Source: Intestinibacillus massiliensis (GTDB taxonomy: Bacteria; Bacillota; Clostridia; Oscillospirales; Butyricicoccaceae). Taken from it: a stretch of 64,000 bases of DNA. Both the position numbers and the translations under genes were made by a program. Positions 29,001 to 46,021 of this stretch are shown here, piece by piece. Location of the stretch: assembly GCA_029267335.1 (NCBI GenBank), contig JAJUJC010000005.1, positions 62,001 to 126,000 of the forward strand, read 5' to 3'. The first letter of the stretch is position 1. Every line of letters begins with the position of its first letter. The notes under the pieces were generated by a model. That model was not told the origin of the DNA and did not search any database. It saw nothing but the letters and a program-made list of their open reading frames with translations.

Positions 29001-29720
29001 GTGACCGAGGAAAACCGTTCGGTGCTTCGTGCCCGACAAAACGCCCGCGCGCGCGACCGGTTCCTCCTCCGTGAGGAGGAGCACATCCGCCGTCTGACGA
29101 GCACGCTGGCACGCCGACCCATTACGCGCAGCGACGACGAATGGAGCGTCGCGCTGCTCGCGGTCTCGCAGGCGATCGACGACTATGACGAAACGCGCGG
29201 CGCGTTCTGGAGCTATGCCGCACTCGTCATCAAGAGCCGTCTGACAGATCTCTACCGCAGCCAAGCGCGGCATGCGCGCGAGATCGCGGTGCAGCCTGCC
29301 GCCTTTGACGGCGAGGTCGACGACAGCGAGGGAAATCTTTCCGTGCAATGTCAGGTGCGCGATGCCGCAGGTGTTTCAGTCGATACGACCCTGCGTGATG
29401 AGATCGAAGCGATCGGGCAGGAGCTGTCCGCATACGGCTTTTCGTTTTTTGACCTTGCAGACTGCTCCCCCAAGTCGACCGCGACACGTCACGGCTGCTT
29501 TGCTGCCATTCGCGCCATGTTGACGCCGCCCCCGCTCGTTCCGGAGCTGCAAAAAACACACCGGCTGCCGCTTCAGGCACTGATCGAGCGCACCGGCTTG
29601 CCGCGCAAGCTGCTCGACCGGCATCGGCGGTATGTCATTGCGGCAAGCCTCATTTTACATGGCGAGTACCCCGGGCTCGCCGCATATTTTCAGTCTGTCA
29701 AAAAGGAGGGGGACTCTTGA
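29001..29720 (+). CDS. sigI: RNA polymerase sigma factor SigI
   Basis: The protein has 239 residues. Region 2 has DDEWSVALLAVSQAIDDYDETRGAFWSYAALVIKSR-like sequence typical of SigI (first part at about 48-78). The C-terminal ~100 residues form the DNA-binding part (LPRKLLDRHRRYVIAASLIL). SigI responds to heat or envelope signals through its membrane anti-sigma factor RsgI. It begins with GTG 29001, and its stop overlaps the rsgI start. Confidence 0.9.
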   Translation: MTEENRSVLRARQNARARDRFLLREEEHIRRLTSTLARRPITRSDDEWSVALLAVSQAIDDYDETRGAFWSYAALVIKSRLTDLYRSQARHAREIAVQPAAFDGEVDDSEGNLSVQCQVRDAAGVSVDTTLRDEIEAIGQELSAYGFSFFDLADCSPKSTATRHGCFAAIRAMLTPPPLVPELQKTHRLPLQALIERTGLPRKLLDRHRRYVIAASLILHGEYPGLAAYFQSVKKEGDS

Positions 29721-30988
29721 ATGCCGTCATTGTAGAATTACGCGGCCGCCGCGCCGCCGCACTCGACGAAAGCGGATGTGTACGCATCGTCGTAAACCAC
29801 GACTATGCCATCGGACAGCAGATCACACTGACACACCGCGCGTCCGGACGGCTTGTGCGCCGCACCATTTGCGCCGTTGCCGCGGCGCTCGCCGTGTGCT
29901 CGGGCGTTGCCGCCTATGCGGTGCCCTACGCCGACGTCAGTCTGGACGGAACCTCCTCCCTGACCTATTCCGTCAATATTTTTCATCGTGTGATTGGCGT
30001 GCGGGCACTGGATGCCGCTTCTGGTGCACTCGTCGCACAGGTCAAGGACACGGTACGCGGGCGCTCGGTAGAGCACGCGGTAGGTTTGACCGTGCAGGAA
30101 ATGCAGCGCGAAAGCAACACCGATGGCGTGGTGGTGCTATCAGTCAGCGGCGGCCAGGCGGCGCAGCTTGCGCGCACGCTCCAAACCTCTGCGCAGACAG
30201 GTTCCAGTGCGGTCGAAATACAGTCGATCGCAGCAGACGAAACCCTTTCCAAGGAAGCACGAAAAAAGGGAGTGTCCCCGGGCAAGCTGTATTTGGTGCG
30301 GCAGCTGCACGACGCGATCGGTACCTCCTCGGATTTTGATGCGGATGCGTGGCTGGGACGCTCCGTGCATGAGATTACCGCAGCGGAACGCAAAGCGCGC
30401 CGGAAGGCAGAAAAAGCAGCCGCGCAGCCCGGGGCAAACGGGTCTGCGGATACCGCAGCATCCAATGCAGCATCCGCAAGCACGGACACCGGAGCCGCCG
30501 CACCTGCCCCACAAACGGCTTTGCAGAACGACCGTGTGCAGGGTGCTGCCTCTTCCGGCACGACGGATACGGTCACACCCTCGGAAAAACAACGCAAAAT
30601 CACGCGCACACCCCGCAAAGACAAAACAAAAAGCGCAAAAAACACGACTGCGTCGGCTGCTTCTACCGATCTCCCACAGGCAGATCCATCGCCCACGGAT
30701 CGTGCGGCGGTGGGGGAAACCGCCGCACCACTGGACACCGAAGCGCAGCAGCCCGCTGATCCTACCGCTGTGCCGTTCCCCCCGCTGCTCCCCCGACCCC
30801 ATACGGGCAAGCAGCACGATCCGGCGCAGCCTACCGCAGATACAAACGCGGAAGCGATCTCCACCGACGCGGCTGCAACCACGGAAAACGCACCTGCGCC
30901 GCTCCGCGACCGCGCAAACCCACCCGCCTCCGTGCCGCCGCTCGACGCTTCGCGTCCCGTATCCGCCCCTTCCCCCGAGAATCCCTGA
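29717..30988 (+). CDS. rsgI: anti-sigma factor RsgI-like membrane protein
   Basis: The protein has 423 residues. The cytoplasmic N-terminus (about 1-50) is the RsgI SigI-binding domain, a single membrane segment lies at about 52-72, and the conserved juxtamembrane domain follows (YADVSLDGTSSLTYSVN, then GVRALDAA). From about 240 to the end the outer part is Ala/Thr/Pro/Asp-rich low complexity with no carbohydrate-binding or enzyme module, unlike the sensor domains of cellulolytic clostridia. It starts with TTG 29717, overlapping the sigI stop, with AAAAGGAGG upstream. Confidence 0.9.
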   Translation: MNAVIVELRGRRAAALDESGCVRIVVNHDYAIGQQITLTHRASGRLVRRTICAVAAALAVCSGVAAYAVPYADVSLDGTSSLTYSVNIFHRVIGVRALDAASGALVAQVKDTVRGRSVEHAVGLTVQEMQRESNTDGVVVLSVSGGQAAQLARTLQTSAQTGSSAVEIQSIAADETLSKEARKKGVSPGKLYLVRQLHDAIGTSSDFDADAWLGRSVHEITAAERKARRKAEKAAAQPGANGSADTAASNAASASTDTGAAAPAPQTALQNDRVQGAASSGTTDTVTPSEKQRKITRTPRKDKTKSAKNTTASAASTDLPQADPSPTDRAAVGETAAPLDTEAQQPADPTAVPFPPLLPRPHTGKQHDPAQPTADTNAEAISTDAAATTENAPAPLRDRANPPASVPPLDASRPVSAPSPENP

Positions 30989-30992
30989 ATTT

Positions 30993-31023
30993 ATGGAGAG
31001 GATGTCACATCCTCTCCATTTTT
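30993..31023 (+). terminator. terminator of sigI-rsgI
   Basis: ATGGAGAGGATG pairs with CATCCTCTCCAT, followed by T5. Confidence 0.88.
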
Positions 31024-31029
31024 GCGCGC

Positions 31030-31064
31030 AAAAAAGCCCCGTCTGACAAGCAGACGGGGCTTTT
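31030..31064 (-). terminator. terminator of tuf
   Basis: AAAAGCCCCGTCTG pairs with CAGACGGGGCTTTT, and the minus strand ends in T6. A small ATTGGGA/TCCCAAT palindrome lies between it and the tuf stop. Confidence 0.88.
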
Positions 31065-31098
31065 AAGTTCATTGGGATGTCCCAATCAAAGGCAAAGC

Positions 31099-32301
31099 TT
31101 ACGCGTTGACCTTGATAACGACGCCAGAACCAACCGTACGGCCACCCTCACGGATAGCGAAACGCAGGCCTTCCTCGATCGCGATCGGGGTGATCAGCTC
31201 AACGTCCATTTCGACGTTGTCGCCCGGCATGCACATCTCAACGCCTTCCGGCAGAGAGATAACACCGGTAACGTCGGTGGTACGGAAATAGAACTGGGGA
31301 CGATAGTTGTTGAAGAACGGGGTGTGACGGCCGCCCTCTTCCTTCTTCAGGACGTAGACCTGGCCGCGGAACTTGGTGTGCGGGTGGATGGTGCCCGGCT
31401 TTGCCAGAACCTGACCGCGCTCGATGTCGGTCTTCTGGATGCCGCGCAGCAGGGTGCCGATGTTGTCGCCAGCTTCAGCGTAATCCAGCAGCTTGCGGAA
31501 CATTTCGATACCGGTAACAACGGTCTTGCGGGGAGCCTCCATCAGGCCGACGATTTCAACTTCGTCTGCCATCTTGATCTGGCCACGCTCAACACGGCCG
31601 GTAGCAACGGTGCCACGACCGGTGATGGAGAATACGTCCTCGACCGGCATCAGGAACGGCAGGTCAGCCTTGCGCTCCGGAGTCGGGATATACTCGTCAA
31701 CAGCCTTCATCAGCTCGTGGATGCAAGCGTACTCCGGTGCGTCAGCATCGGTGGAGTCGCAGGTCAGAACGTGCAGCGCAGAACCACGGATGACCGGGAT
31801 GTCATCGCCCGGGAACTCGTAGGTGGACAGCAGCTCGCGGATCTCCATCTCGACGAGGTCGAGCAGCTCGGGATCGTCAACCTGGTCAACCTTGTTCATG
31901 AAGACAACGATATAGGGAACGCCTACCTGACGAGCGAGCAGGATGTGCTCACGGGTCTGGGGCATCGGGCCGTCTGCAGAAGAAACAACCAGGATCGCGC
32001 CGTCCATCTGAGCAGCGCCGGTGATCATGTTCTTAACGTAGTCGGCGTGACCCGGGCAGTCAACGTGCGCATAGTGACGAGCCTCGGTCTGATACTCGAC
32101 GTGTGCGGTGTTGATGGTAATGCCGCGCTCCTTCTCTTCCGGTGCGCCGTCGATCTGGTCATATGCCTTGAACTCAGCCTCGCCCTTCATCGCCAGAACC
32201 TTGGTGATTGCAGCGGTCAGAGTGGTCTTGCCATGGTCGACGTGACCAATGGTGCCGATGTTAACGTGCGGCTTATTTCTTTCAAATTTTGCCTTTGCCA
32301 T
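31099..32301 (-). CDS. tuf: elongation factor Tu
   Basis: The protein has 400 residues. It has the P-loop [22 protein letters not shown] and the three EF-Tu domains through the terminal VIKVNA. It delivers aminoacyl-tRNA to the ribosome. The start at 32301 is set by GAGGAGG; a ten-residue upstream extension is not supported. Its own promoter sits in the gap to fusA. Confidence 0.98.
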   Translation of the reverse strand: MAKAKFERNKPHVNIGTIGHVDHGKTTLTAAITKVLAMKGEAEFKAYDQIDGAPEEKERGITINTAHVEYQTEARHYAHVDCPGHADYVKNMITGAAQMDGAILVVSSADGPMPQTREHILLARQVGVPYIVVFMNKVDQVDDPELLDLVEMEIRELLSTYEFPGDDIPVIRGSALHVLTCDSTDADAPEYACIHELMKAVDEYIPTPERKADLPFLMPVEDVFSITGRGTVATGRVERGQIKMADEVEIVGLMEAPRKTVVTGIEMFRKLLDYAEAGDNIGTLLRGIQKTDIERGQVLAKPGTIHPHTKFRGQVYVLKKEEGGRHTPFFNNYRPQFYFRTTDVTGVISLPEGVEMCMPGDNVEMDVELITPIAIEEGLRFAIREGGRTVGSGVVIKVNA

Positions 32302-32347
32302 TTTGATATTCCTCCTCGTGTGTTGATCCAACAGTCATGATAATACC

Positions 32348-32376
32348 ATTTTAAAGGATAACCTTAGAAAATGCAA
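32348..32376 (-). promoter_or_regulatory. sigma-A promoter of tuf
   Basis: On the minus strand: TTGCAT, 17 bases, TAAAAT, in the fusA-tuf gap. Confidence 0.7.
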
Positions 32377-32383
32377 CTGTTAG

Positions 32384-34486
32384 TTAGTCGTTTTTGTTGC
32401 GGGAGTCCATAATTTTTTCCTGAATGGACTTCGGCACTTCGGTGTAGTGGCTGGGCTGCATGGTGTACTGGCCGCGGCCCTGCGTGCGCGAACGCAGCGT
32501 GGTCGCATAGCCGAACATTTCGCTCAGCGGAACGGCAGCGCCAATGGCCTGCACGCCGCCGCGCGGCTCCATGCCCTGGATCTGGCCACGGCGGGAGTTC
32601 AGGTCGCCGATAACGTCGCCCATGTACTCCTCCGGAACCATAACGTCGACCTGCATGATCGGCTCCATCAGAACCGGATCCGCCTTCTTCATCGCTTCCT
32701 TGAACGCCATAGAACCGGCGATCTTAAATGCCATTTCAGAGGAGTCGACTTCGTGGTAGGAGCCATCATACAGCGTGACCTTTACGTCAACGACCGGATA
32801 GCCCGCGAGGATACCGGACTGCATTGCGCCCTGGATACCCTGATTGATCGGCTCGATGTATTCCTTCGGAATCGCACCGCCGACGACCTTGTTGATGAAC
32901 TCATAGCCCTTACCGGACTCGTTCGGCTCAACAATGATCTTACAATGGCCGTACTGGCCCTTACCACCGGACTGACGTGCGTACTTCTGGTCGACGTCTG
33001 CCGAGCGGCGAATGGTTTCCTTGTAAGCAACCTGCGGATTACCGACGTTCGCCTCTACCTTAAACTCACGGAGCAGACGGTCGACGATAATTTCGAGGTG
33101 CAGCTCACCCATGCCGGCGATGATCGTTTGACCGGTCTCTTCGTCGGTGTAGGTGCGGAAGGTCGGATCTTCTTCAGCGAGCTTCGACAGTGCGATGCCC
33201 ATCTTTTCCTGACCCGCCTTGGTCTTCGGCTCGATCGCAACACGGATAACCGGCTCCGGGAACTCCATGGACTCGAGGATGATCGGGTACTTTTCATCGC
33301 ACAGCGTATCACCGGTCGTGGTGTTCTTGAAGCCAACCGCCGCCGCAATGTCGCCCGAGTAAACGGTGTCGATATCCGCACGGTGGTTTGCGTGCATCTG
33401 GAGGATACGGCCCAGACGCTCGCGGTTGCCCTTCGTCGAGTTGAGCACTGCGGTGCCTGCATTGATCGTGCCGGAATAGACACGGAAGAAGCACAGCTTG
33501 CCGACATAGGGGTCGGTCATGATCTTAAACGCAAGTGCCGAGAACGGCGCGTTGTCGTCTGCCGGACGGGAATCCTCTTCGTCGGTCTGCGGGTTGATAC
33601 CCTTGATCGCGGCGATATCGGTCGGAGCAGGCATATACTCGATAACTGCGTCGAGCAGCATCTGTACGCCCTTGTTGCGGTATGCAGTGCCGCACAGAAC
33701 CGGAATGATCGCAACGTTGCACACGCCCTTACGCAGTGCAGCCTTGATCTCCGGAATGGTCAGCTCTTCGCCCTCGAGGTACTTCATCATGAGGTCCTCG
33801 TCAAGCTCTGCGACCGCTTCGAGCAGTGCATCGTGATACTCCTGCGCCTTGTCCTTCATGTCCTCCGGAATTTCTTCGTCACGGACATCCTTTCCCAGAT
33901 CGTCGTAGTAGACTTCCGCGCGCATCGTGATCAGATCGATGATGCCCTTGAAGGTCTCTTCCGCGCCGATCGGAAGCTGGATCGGGACTGCGTTGCACTT
34001 GAGGCGGTCCTTCATCATTGTGACAACGTTGTAGAAGTCTGCGCCCATGATGTCCATCTTGTTGACGAACGCCATACGCGGAACCTTATACTTGTCCGCC
34101 TGATGCCAAACGGTCTCAGACTGCGGCTCAACGCCGCCCTTTGCGCAGAATACGGTGACAGAACCGTCGAGTACGCGCAGCGAGCGCTCTACTTCGACCG
34201 TAAAGTCAACGTGGCCCGGGGTGTCGATGATGTTGATGCGGTTTTCCGGGAACTGGTGCTGAGAACCAGCCCAGTGACAGGTCGTCGCAGCAGAGGTGAT
34301 CGTGATGCCACGCTCCTGCTCCTGCTCCATCCAGTCCATCGTCGCGGAACCGTCATGGGTCTCACCGATCTTATGGTTTACACCGGTATAATACAGGATA
34401 CGCTCGGTCGTCGTCGTTTTACCGGCGTCGATATGCGCCATGATACCGATGTTTCTGGTATTTTCAAGAGAATACTCTCTAGGCAT
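32384..34486 (-). CDS. fusA: elongation factor G
   Basis: The protein has 700 residues, full length: [27 protein letters not shown] in [11 protein letters not shown], and domains II-V to the end. It catalyses ribosomal translocation. Start ATG 34486 has AAAGGAGA upstream. This is the canonical copy, in contrast to the divergent EF-G-like protein at 2.5 kb. Confidence 0.98.
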   Translation of the reverse strand: MPREYSLENTRNIGIMAHIDAGKTTTTERILYYTGVNHKIGETHDGSATMDWMEQEQERGITITSAATTCHWAGSQHQFPENRINIIDTPGHVDFTVEVERSLRVLDGSVTVFCAKGGVEPQSETVWHQADKYKVPRMAFVNKMDIMGADFYNVVTMMKDRLKCNAVPIQLPIGAEETFKGIIDLITMRAEVYYDDLGKDVRDEEIPEDMKDKAQEYHDALLEAVAELDEDLMMKYLEGEELTIPEIKAALRKGVCNVAIIPVLCGTAYRNKGVQMLLDAVIEYMPAPTDIAAIKGINPQTDEEDSRPADDNAPFSALAFKIMTDPYVGKLCFFRVYSGTINAGTAVLNSTKGNRERLGRILQMHANHRADIDTVYSGDIAAAVGFKNTTTGDTLCDEKYPIILESMEFPEPVIRVAIEPKTKAGQEKMGIALSKLAEEDPTFRTYTDEETGQTIIAGMGELHLEIIVDRLLREFKVEANVGNPQVAYKETIRRSADVDQKYARQSGGKGQYGHCKIIVEPNESGKGYEFINKVVGGAIPKEYIEPINQGIQGAMQSGILAGYPVVDVKVTLYDGSYHEVDSSEMAFKIAGSMAFKEAMKKADPVLMEPIMQVDVMVPEEYMGDVIGDLNSRRGQIQGMEPRGGVQAIGAAVPLSEMFGYATTLRSRTQGRGQYTMQPSHYTEVPKSIQEKIMDSRNKND

Positions 34487-34570
34487 ATTGCTCTCCTTTC
34501 GTAAGCTTGAAGTTACACACATGGACTTAAACGCCGCGCAAGAAACTCACGCGGCGCAGACCGGCACAAA

Positions 34571-35041
34571 TCAATAACGATAGTGCGCGAACGCCTTGTT
34601 CGCTTCGGCCATCTTGTGTGTGTCCTCGCGCTTCTTTACGGAGCCGCCGAGATTGTTGCAAGCATCCAGGATCTCACCTGCAAGCTTTTCGCGCATGGTC
34701 TTTTCGCTTCTCGCACGAGAATACTTGGTCAGCCAGCGCAGGCCCAGGGTCTGACGACGCTCCGGGCGAACTTCCATCGGGACCTGATAGGTCGCGCCGC
34801 CTACACGGCGAGCCTTGACCTCCAGCGACGGCATAATGTTTTCCATCGCCTCAGTGAAAACCTCCAGCGGTTCACGACCGCTCTTTTCACGGACGATCTC
34901 AAAAGCACCATAAACGACCTTCTGGGACACACCCTTCTTGCCGTCGAGCATGATCGAGTTGACCAGCTTGGTGACGAGCTTAGAATTGTACAGGGGATCC
35001 GCCAGAACGTCTCTCTTCGGGACATTACCTCTTCTTGGCAC
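34571..35041 (-). CDS. rpsG: 30S ribosomal protein S7
   Basis: The protein has 156 residues, the normal length when started at GTG 35041 ([17 protein letters not shown]). AGGAGG eight bases upstream supports GTG; the in-frame ATG 18 bases earlier lies on the Shine-Dalgarno sequence. It organises the 3' domain of 16S rRNA and is a known translational regulator of str operons. Confidence 0.97.
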   Translation of the reverse strand: MPRRGNVPKRDVLADPLYNSKLVTKLVNSIMLDGKKGVSQKVVYGAFEIVREKSGREPLEVFTEAMENIMPSLEVKARRVGGATYQVPMEVRPERRQTLGLRWLTKYSRARSEKTMREKLAGEILDACNNLGGSVKKREDTHKMAEANKAFAHYRY

Positions 35042-35059
35042 TTTACTTCCCTCCTTCAT

Positions 35060-35272
35060 ATAAAGTATGATTTCATAGGTACTCGAACGGCGCTTTGCAG
35101 CGCCTTCGTGTGGCGCCTGTCCGAGGTTTTCCGAAGATGCGATGCATCTATTCTAAAAACGCTCAGGACAAAGCGGGTGGACAGACTATGCTCCGTCCGG
35201 TTGCTTTGCTGAAACGAAGTTCCATTCAAAGTCTTTGAGTCGCTAAAGCAGTATTACGCGCAAAAACGCGAA
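35060..35272 (-). other. structured rpsL-rpsG intergenic leader
   Basis: This 213-base gap inside a ribosomal operon holds a GGCGCT/AGCGCC hairpin (35089-35104) and further short complementary segments. No gene or T-run is visible. In other bacteria the S12-S7 spacer binds S7 for feedback control; that role here is inference. Confidence 0.4.
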
Positions 35273-35692
35273 TTACTTGCCTGCCTTCGGGCGCTTTGCG
35301 CCGTACTTGGAGCGAGCCTGCTTGCGGTTTGCAACGCCCTGGGTATCCAGAGTGCCGCGGATGATGTGGTAACGGACGCCAGGAAGATCCTTGACACGAC
35401 CGCCGCGCACCATAACAACCGAGTGCTCCTGCAGGTTGTGGCCGACGCCGGGGATGTAGGCAGATACCTCCATGCCGTTGGTCAGCTTGACACGGGCGAC
35501 CTTACGAAGCGCGGAGTTCGGCTTCTTCGGGGTCATGGTCTTGACCGTGGTGCACACGCCTCTCTTCTGGGGCGCGGACTGATCGGTCGCCTGCTTCTTC
35601 TGGGAGTTGTAACCCACCTGAAGCGCCGGTGCGGTCGACTTGTACACGACTACCTCGCGGCCCTTGCGTACGAGCTGGTTAAAGGTTGGCAT
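35273..35692 (-). CDS. rpsL: 30S ribosomal protein S12
   Basis: The protein has 139 residues. [12 protein letters not shown] begins the protein, and the decoding-site loop [15 protein letters not shown] carries the streptomycin-sensitive Lys. It is an accuracy determinant of the 30S subunit. Confidence 0.98.
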   Translation of the reverse strand: MPTFNQLVRKGREVVVYKSTAPALQVGYNSQKKQATDQSAPQKRGVCTTVKTMTPKKPNSALRKVARVKLTNGMEVSAYIPGVGHNLQEHSVVMVRGGRVKDLPGVRYHIIRGTLDTQGVANRKQARSKYGAKRPKAGK

Positions 35693-35755
35693 TATGTTTC
35701 CTCCTTCTTTGTAAAATATTCTATATTAAGGGCCTTTTGCCCTTAACTAGCGTAA

Positions 35756-36007
35756 TTACGGCTGTGTACGGAGCATTACAACGACTGCCGCGCCGATTTC
35801 GATACCGGCGGCGTGTCCCAGCTCCTGCATGGTTTCGACTGTGGTCACTTCGATATGCTGCTCGCTGCAAAGCTCGCAGATCGGGCGCGTGACGCGGGCT
35901 TCCGCATCCGCTGCGACGAAAACTGCCGCTGCGCTGCCGTCGCGGATCGCCTTTTTCGACTGCTTTACGCCGACGACCTTGGGCGCCGTTTTAAGCTGTG
36001 ATAGCAT
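35756..36007 (-). CDS. rplGB: ribosomal L7Ae-like K-turn-binding protein
   Basis: The protein has 83 residues. VVGVKQSKKAIRDGSAAAVFVAADA and ELCSEQHIEV match the L7Ae/L30e/YbxF family that binds kink-turn RNA. The position between rpoC and rpsL is the conserved place of ybxF/rplGB in Firmicutes. AGGAGG precedes ATG 36007, which excludes a 33-residue extension. Confidence 0.92.
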   Translation of the reverse strand: MLSQLKTAPKVVGVKQSKKAIRDGSAAAVFVAADAEARVTRPICELCSEQHIEVTTVETMQELGHAAGIEIGAAVVVMLRTQP

Positions 36008-36037
36008 AGATGGACCTCCTATACCGCATACCTGTAC

Positions 36038-36066
36038 ATTATACGCCCACATTCGGCACTCGTCAA
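36038..36066 (-). promoter_or_regulatory. sigma-A promoter of rplGB-rpsL-rpsG-fusA
   Basis: On the minus strand: TTGACG, 17 bases, TATAAT, between rpoC and rplGB. Confidence 0.8.
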
Positions 36067-36102
36067 GTAGAAAGCGCAAGATTTTTGACTTTTTACGAAA
36101 CG

Positions 36103-36137
36103 ACACTAAGGGAATGACGCGGTCATTCCCTTAGTGT
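36103..36137 (-). terminator. perfect 16-base inverted repeat after rpoC
   Basis: ACACTAAGGGAATGAC and its exact complement flank a three-base loop. There is no proper T-run on the minus strand, so it may be a processing or protective hairpin or a weak terminator rather than a strong stop. Confidence 0.6.
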
Positions 36138-36154
36138 GTGCCGAACGGATTTGT

Positions 36155-39712
<3,558 letters not shown>

Positions 39713-39737
39713 AGATTAAGATGCTCCTTCCATGACT

Positions 39738-39786
39738 GAGTGTATTCCCAACGGAATCCCGGCTCCCGTAGGAGCCGGATACACTC
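39738..39786 (-). other. nested hairpin in the rpoB-rpoC gap
   Basis: The outer arms GAGTGTAT and ATACACTC enclose an inner CCGGCTCC/GGAGCCGG hairpin. No T-run follows, so RNA processing or partial uncoupling of rpoC is more likely than termination. Confidence 0.45.
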
Positions 39787-39791
39787 CCGCC

Positions 39792-43496
<3,705 letters not shown>

Positions 43497-43572
43497 GTTG
43501 TACCCATCACTCCGTTTCTTTTCCGTTATGTGTGATACGCCCGGAGGCGTGGCATTTATTTAAAATCGACTC

Positions 43573-43601
43573 TTGCGCTTGACGCGGCGGCGTGGTATCA
43601 T
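43573..43601 (+). promoter_or_regulatory. candidate promoter for the sigma/anti-sigma unit
   Basis: TTGCGC, 17 bases, TATCAT. Confidence 0.45.
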
Positions 43602-43691
43602 AATGACAGATAGTGGAGTTGCACGCCTATTTCGTGAAGCATTTCATTATATCATGTTTTTGCCTAACCAGTCAAGGATTATTTTGTATAA

Positions 43692-43718
43692 AAAGCAGAC
43701 GGATCGCCCGTCTGCTTT
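43692..43718 (+). terminator. leader hairpin 1 upstream of the sigma gene
   Basis: AAGCAGACGG pairs with CCGTCTGCTT and is followed by a T-rich stretch (TGTTATTTT). Confidence 0.6.
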
Positions 43719-43726
43719 GTTATTTT

Positions 43727-43768
43727 CCGCAAAAACCCTGCTTTTTCAGGGTGCTGCGGATCTTTTTT
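43727..43768 (+). terminator. leader hairpin 2 upstream of the sigma gene
   Basis: CCGCA and ACCCTG pair with CAGGGT and TGCGG, followed by T7. It has the shape of an intrinsic terminator inside the leader. Confidence 0.65.
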
Positions 43769-43867
43769 TATCCGTTTGAAACCATCCGCCTGCCTGCGCC
43801 GTCGAATAAGCAGAAGTCCCCGAAAACCGGTTTCGAGAATTTCCCTACAGGAAGGATTGTGAGAAAG

Positions 43868-44377
43868 GTGGCACAAAAGCACATCGACCCCGACACCTTT
43901 GCCGCGCTTTTGCAGCGCAGCAAGGAAAAATTATATCGTGTGGCATACTGTTATGTCAAGAACGAGCAGGACGCGCTCGACGTGATCGGCGACGCGACCT
44001 ATAAGGGCTTGCAGCGTCTGGATTCTCTGCGCGAGTCCGCGTATTTCGACACTTGGATGACGCGTATCGTCATCAATACAGCGATCGACCACATGCGCAA
44101 GCATGCACGGTACAGCGTGTGCGAGGACGAGGTACTCGAAACGCTGCCTGCCGGTCAGACCGTATCCGAACCCGAGGCGACGCTCGATCTGTACGCCGCA
44201 CTCGACGCATTATCCGAAAAGGATCGCACCTGCATCATTCTGAAATATTTCGAAGGTTATACCTTCGCGGAAATCGCGGAGCTGACGCGCGAAGCGGAAG
44301 CCACAGTCAAATCACGGCTCTACCGCAGTCTCACCAAAATGCGCAAACGAATGGAGAAAGAGGGCGACTCACTATGA
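43868..44377 (+). CDS. ECF-type sigma-70 family RNA polymerase sigma factor
   Basis: The protein has 169 residues. Region 2 (about 20-85) includes DALDVIGDATYKGLQRLDSL and FDTWMTRIVINTAIDHMRK; region 4 (about 110-160) includes LSEKDRTCIILKYFEGYTFAEIAELT. The start is taken as GTG 43868 (GGAAGG twelve bases upstream). Longer in-frame starts cross the leader hairpins. Its stop overlaps the next gene's ATG as ATGA, typical of sigma/anti-sigma pairs. Confidence 0.88.
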   Translation: MAQKHIDPDTFAALLQRSKEKLYRVAYCYVKNEQDALDVIGDATYKGLQRLDSLRESAYFDTWMTRIVINTAIDHMRKHARYSVCEDEVLETLPAGQTVSEPEATLDLYAALDALSEKDRTCIILKYFEGYTFAEIAELTREAEATVKSRLYRSLTKMRKRMEKEGDSL

Positions 44378-45231
44378 CAAACCTTGGAAAGCAGTTCTAT
44401 GACGAGATTCCCATCCCGGCCGCACTCGATATCGTCATCAACGACGCCATCACGCGCTACAAGCGCGACGCATGGCGCAAGACCGCACGCAAATTCACAG
44501 CGTCGGCAGTCGCAGCGGTGCTGCTGCTGTTTACCGCCGCCAATATTCCGCCCATTTATGCCTACGCTGCCGACCTGCCCATCCTCGGCACGCTCGTGCG
44601 CGTGCTGCATGTCGGCACGGGCGGCGAACAAACCGACGGCGTGCACACCGCCGCCGATGCCGCGGGGCAGACCGTTTCCCTGCGCTTTGAAGCCGACGCG
44701 CAGGCGGCCGCGACCGCACCGGTCTACACCGCGACCCATCTGAACGCACCCAACCGTCTGGTGCTCACGCTGAGCGGTGTGCGCACGCTCGACTTCCCCT
44801 CGATCGAGAGCAGCCTGCGCAAGGCGGACGCGGTGCGCGACGTCTACCGCAGCATGATCGCGGACGATTCGTCCTACGGCTTTGTCATCGTGCTCAAGCC
44901 CGGCTACGATTACGAGATCTCTGAGCTTGCAAATCCCGCATCGCTCTCGCTGCGCTTCTTCCAAAGCGAGCAGGCCGCGCAGAACACCTATTACTACCTG
45001 CGCACCGCCGCCGTCCCTTACGGCGAGGAGCTGAGCATACTCAGCGAGACCCTGTTTGAGGATCATCCGACCCAGCTCAAGACCGCAGACGGCAACTACA
45101 TCGTCACGGTCGGTGAGTATGCAACCGAGGCGGAAGCGACCGCCGCGCTGCAAAGCATTGAGCAGCGTTTGGGTGGCACATCCGGTCTGACTGTCGCGCA
45201 CGGCACGGCACAAGACATTCCACAGAAATAA
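44374..45231 (+). CDS. membrane anti-sigma factor-like protein with AMIN-like and SPOR-like domains
   Basis: The protein has 285 residues. A cytoplasmic N-terminus of about 45 residues precedes one membrane segment (about 47-68). The outer part has an AMIN-like region (NRLVLTLSGVRTLDFPSIES, near 125-200) and a C-terminal SPOR-like repeat (NYIVTVGEYATEAEATAAL, near 245-280). Both domain types bind peptidoglycan or denuded glycan in other proteins. By overlap with the sigma gene and by topology it should sequester the sigma factor at the membrane; the ligand is inferred. Confidence 0.75.
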   Translation: MTNLGKQFYDEIPIPAALDIVINDAITRYKRDAWRKTARKFTASAVAAVLLLFTAANIPPIYAYAADLPILGTLVRVLHVGTGGEQTDGVHTAADAAGQTVSLRFEADAQAAATAPVYTATHLNAPNRLVLTLSGVRTLDFPSIESSLRKADAVRDVYRSMIADDSSYGFVIVLKPGYDYEISELANPASLSLRFFQSEQAAQNTYYYLRTAAVPYGEELSILSETLFEDHPTQLKTADGNYIVTVGEYATEAEATAALQSIEQRLGGTSGLTVAHGTAQDIPQK

Positions 45232-45236
45232 TGATT

Positions 45237-45272
45237 AAAAAGCGTAAATCCGCAATGGATTTACGCTTTTTT
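45237..45272. terminator. bidirectional terminator
   Basis: AAAAAGCGTAAATCC pairs with GGATTTACGCTTTTT between convergent units. Confidence 0.92.
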
Positions 45273-45298
45273 CGTTTTATGCGCCATGAATATATAGA

Positions 45299-46021
45299 TT
45301 AGAGCACCTTTGCAAGAAAATCCTTGAGGCGCGGATGCTGCGGGTTCGCGAAGAACGCCTTGGGCTCGTTCTGCTCGACAATGTTACCGCCGTCCATGAA
45401 CAGCACGCGCGTGCCGACTTCGCGAGCGAAGCCCATTTCGTGCGTGACGACCACCATGGTCATGCCGTCCTCGGCAAGCTCCTTCATGATCTCGAGCACT
45501 TCACCGACCATTTCGGGGTCAAGCGCCGAGGTGGGCTCGTCAAACAGCATGACGTCGGGGTTCATCGCAAGCGCGCGCGCGATCGCGATGCGCTGCTGCT
45601 GTCCGCCCGAGAGCTGCTTGGGGAACGCGTTCGCCTTATCGGGCAGACCGACGCGCTCGAGCAGCTGCATCGCTTTCTTTTCCGCCTCGTCGGGCTTCAT
45701 CACGCCGAGCTGCACGGGCGCGAGCATGATGTTGTCCTTGACCGACAGGTGCGGGAACAGGTTGAACTGCTGGAACACCATGCCCATCTTGCGGCGCACG
45801 AGGTTGATGTCGGTCTCCTTTGCGGTGATATTCTGTCCCTCGAAGATGATGCTGCCGCCAGTCGGCTCTTCGAGCAGATTGAGGCAGCGCAGGAAGGTCG
45901 ACTTGCCCGAGCCGGACGGCCCGATGATGACGACCTTTTCGCCCTTGCCGATGTGCTCGTTGATGCCCCTCAGCACCTCGTGGTGTCCGAAGGCCTTCTG
46001 TAAATTTTTAACGTCGATCAC
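45299..46021 (-). CDS. polar amino acid ABC transporter ATP-binding protein
   Basis: The protein has 240 residues, GlnQ type: [47 protein letters not shown]. It powers the adjacent permease. The GTG start at 46021 overlaps the permease end by 14 bases, with AGGAGG ten bases upstream. It is last in the importer operon. Confidence 0.95.
   Translation of the reverse strand: MIDVKNLQKAFGHHEVLRGINEHIGKGEKVVIIGPSGSGKSTFLRCLNLLEEPTGGSIIFEGQNITAKETDINLVRRKMGMVFQQFNLFPHLSVKDNIMLAPVQLGVMKPDEAEKKAMQLLERVGLPDKANAFPKQLSGGQQQRIAIARALAMNPDVMLFDEPTSALDPEMVGEVLEIMKELAEDGMTMVVVTHEMGFAREVGTRVLFMDGGNIVEQNEPKAFFANPQHPRLKDFLAKVL

Larger units (their letters stand above)
43497..43867. other. rpoB / sigma-factor divergent intergenic region
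   Basis: The region carries an imperfect GCCACGCCTCC/GGGCGT-type hairpin in the rpoB leader, the sigma gene promoter, and two terminator-like hairpins listed separately. No protein gene is seen. An rpoB promoter is expected here but I could not place it confidently. Confidence 0.5.
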
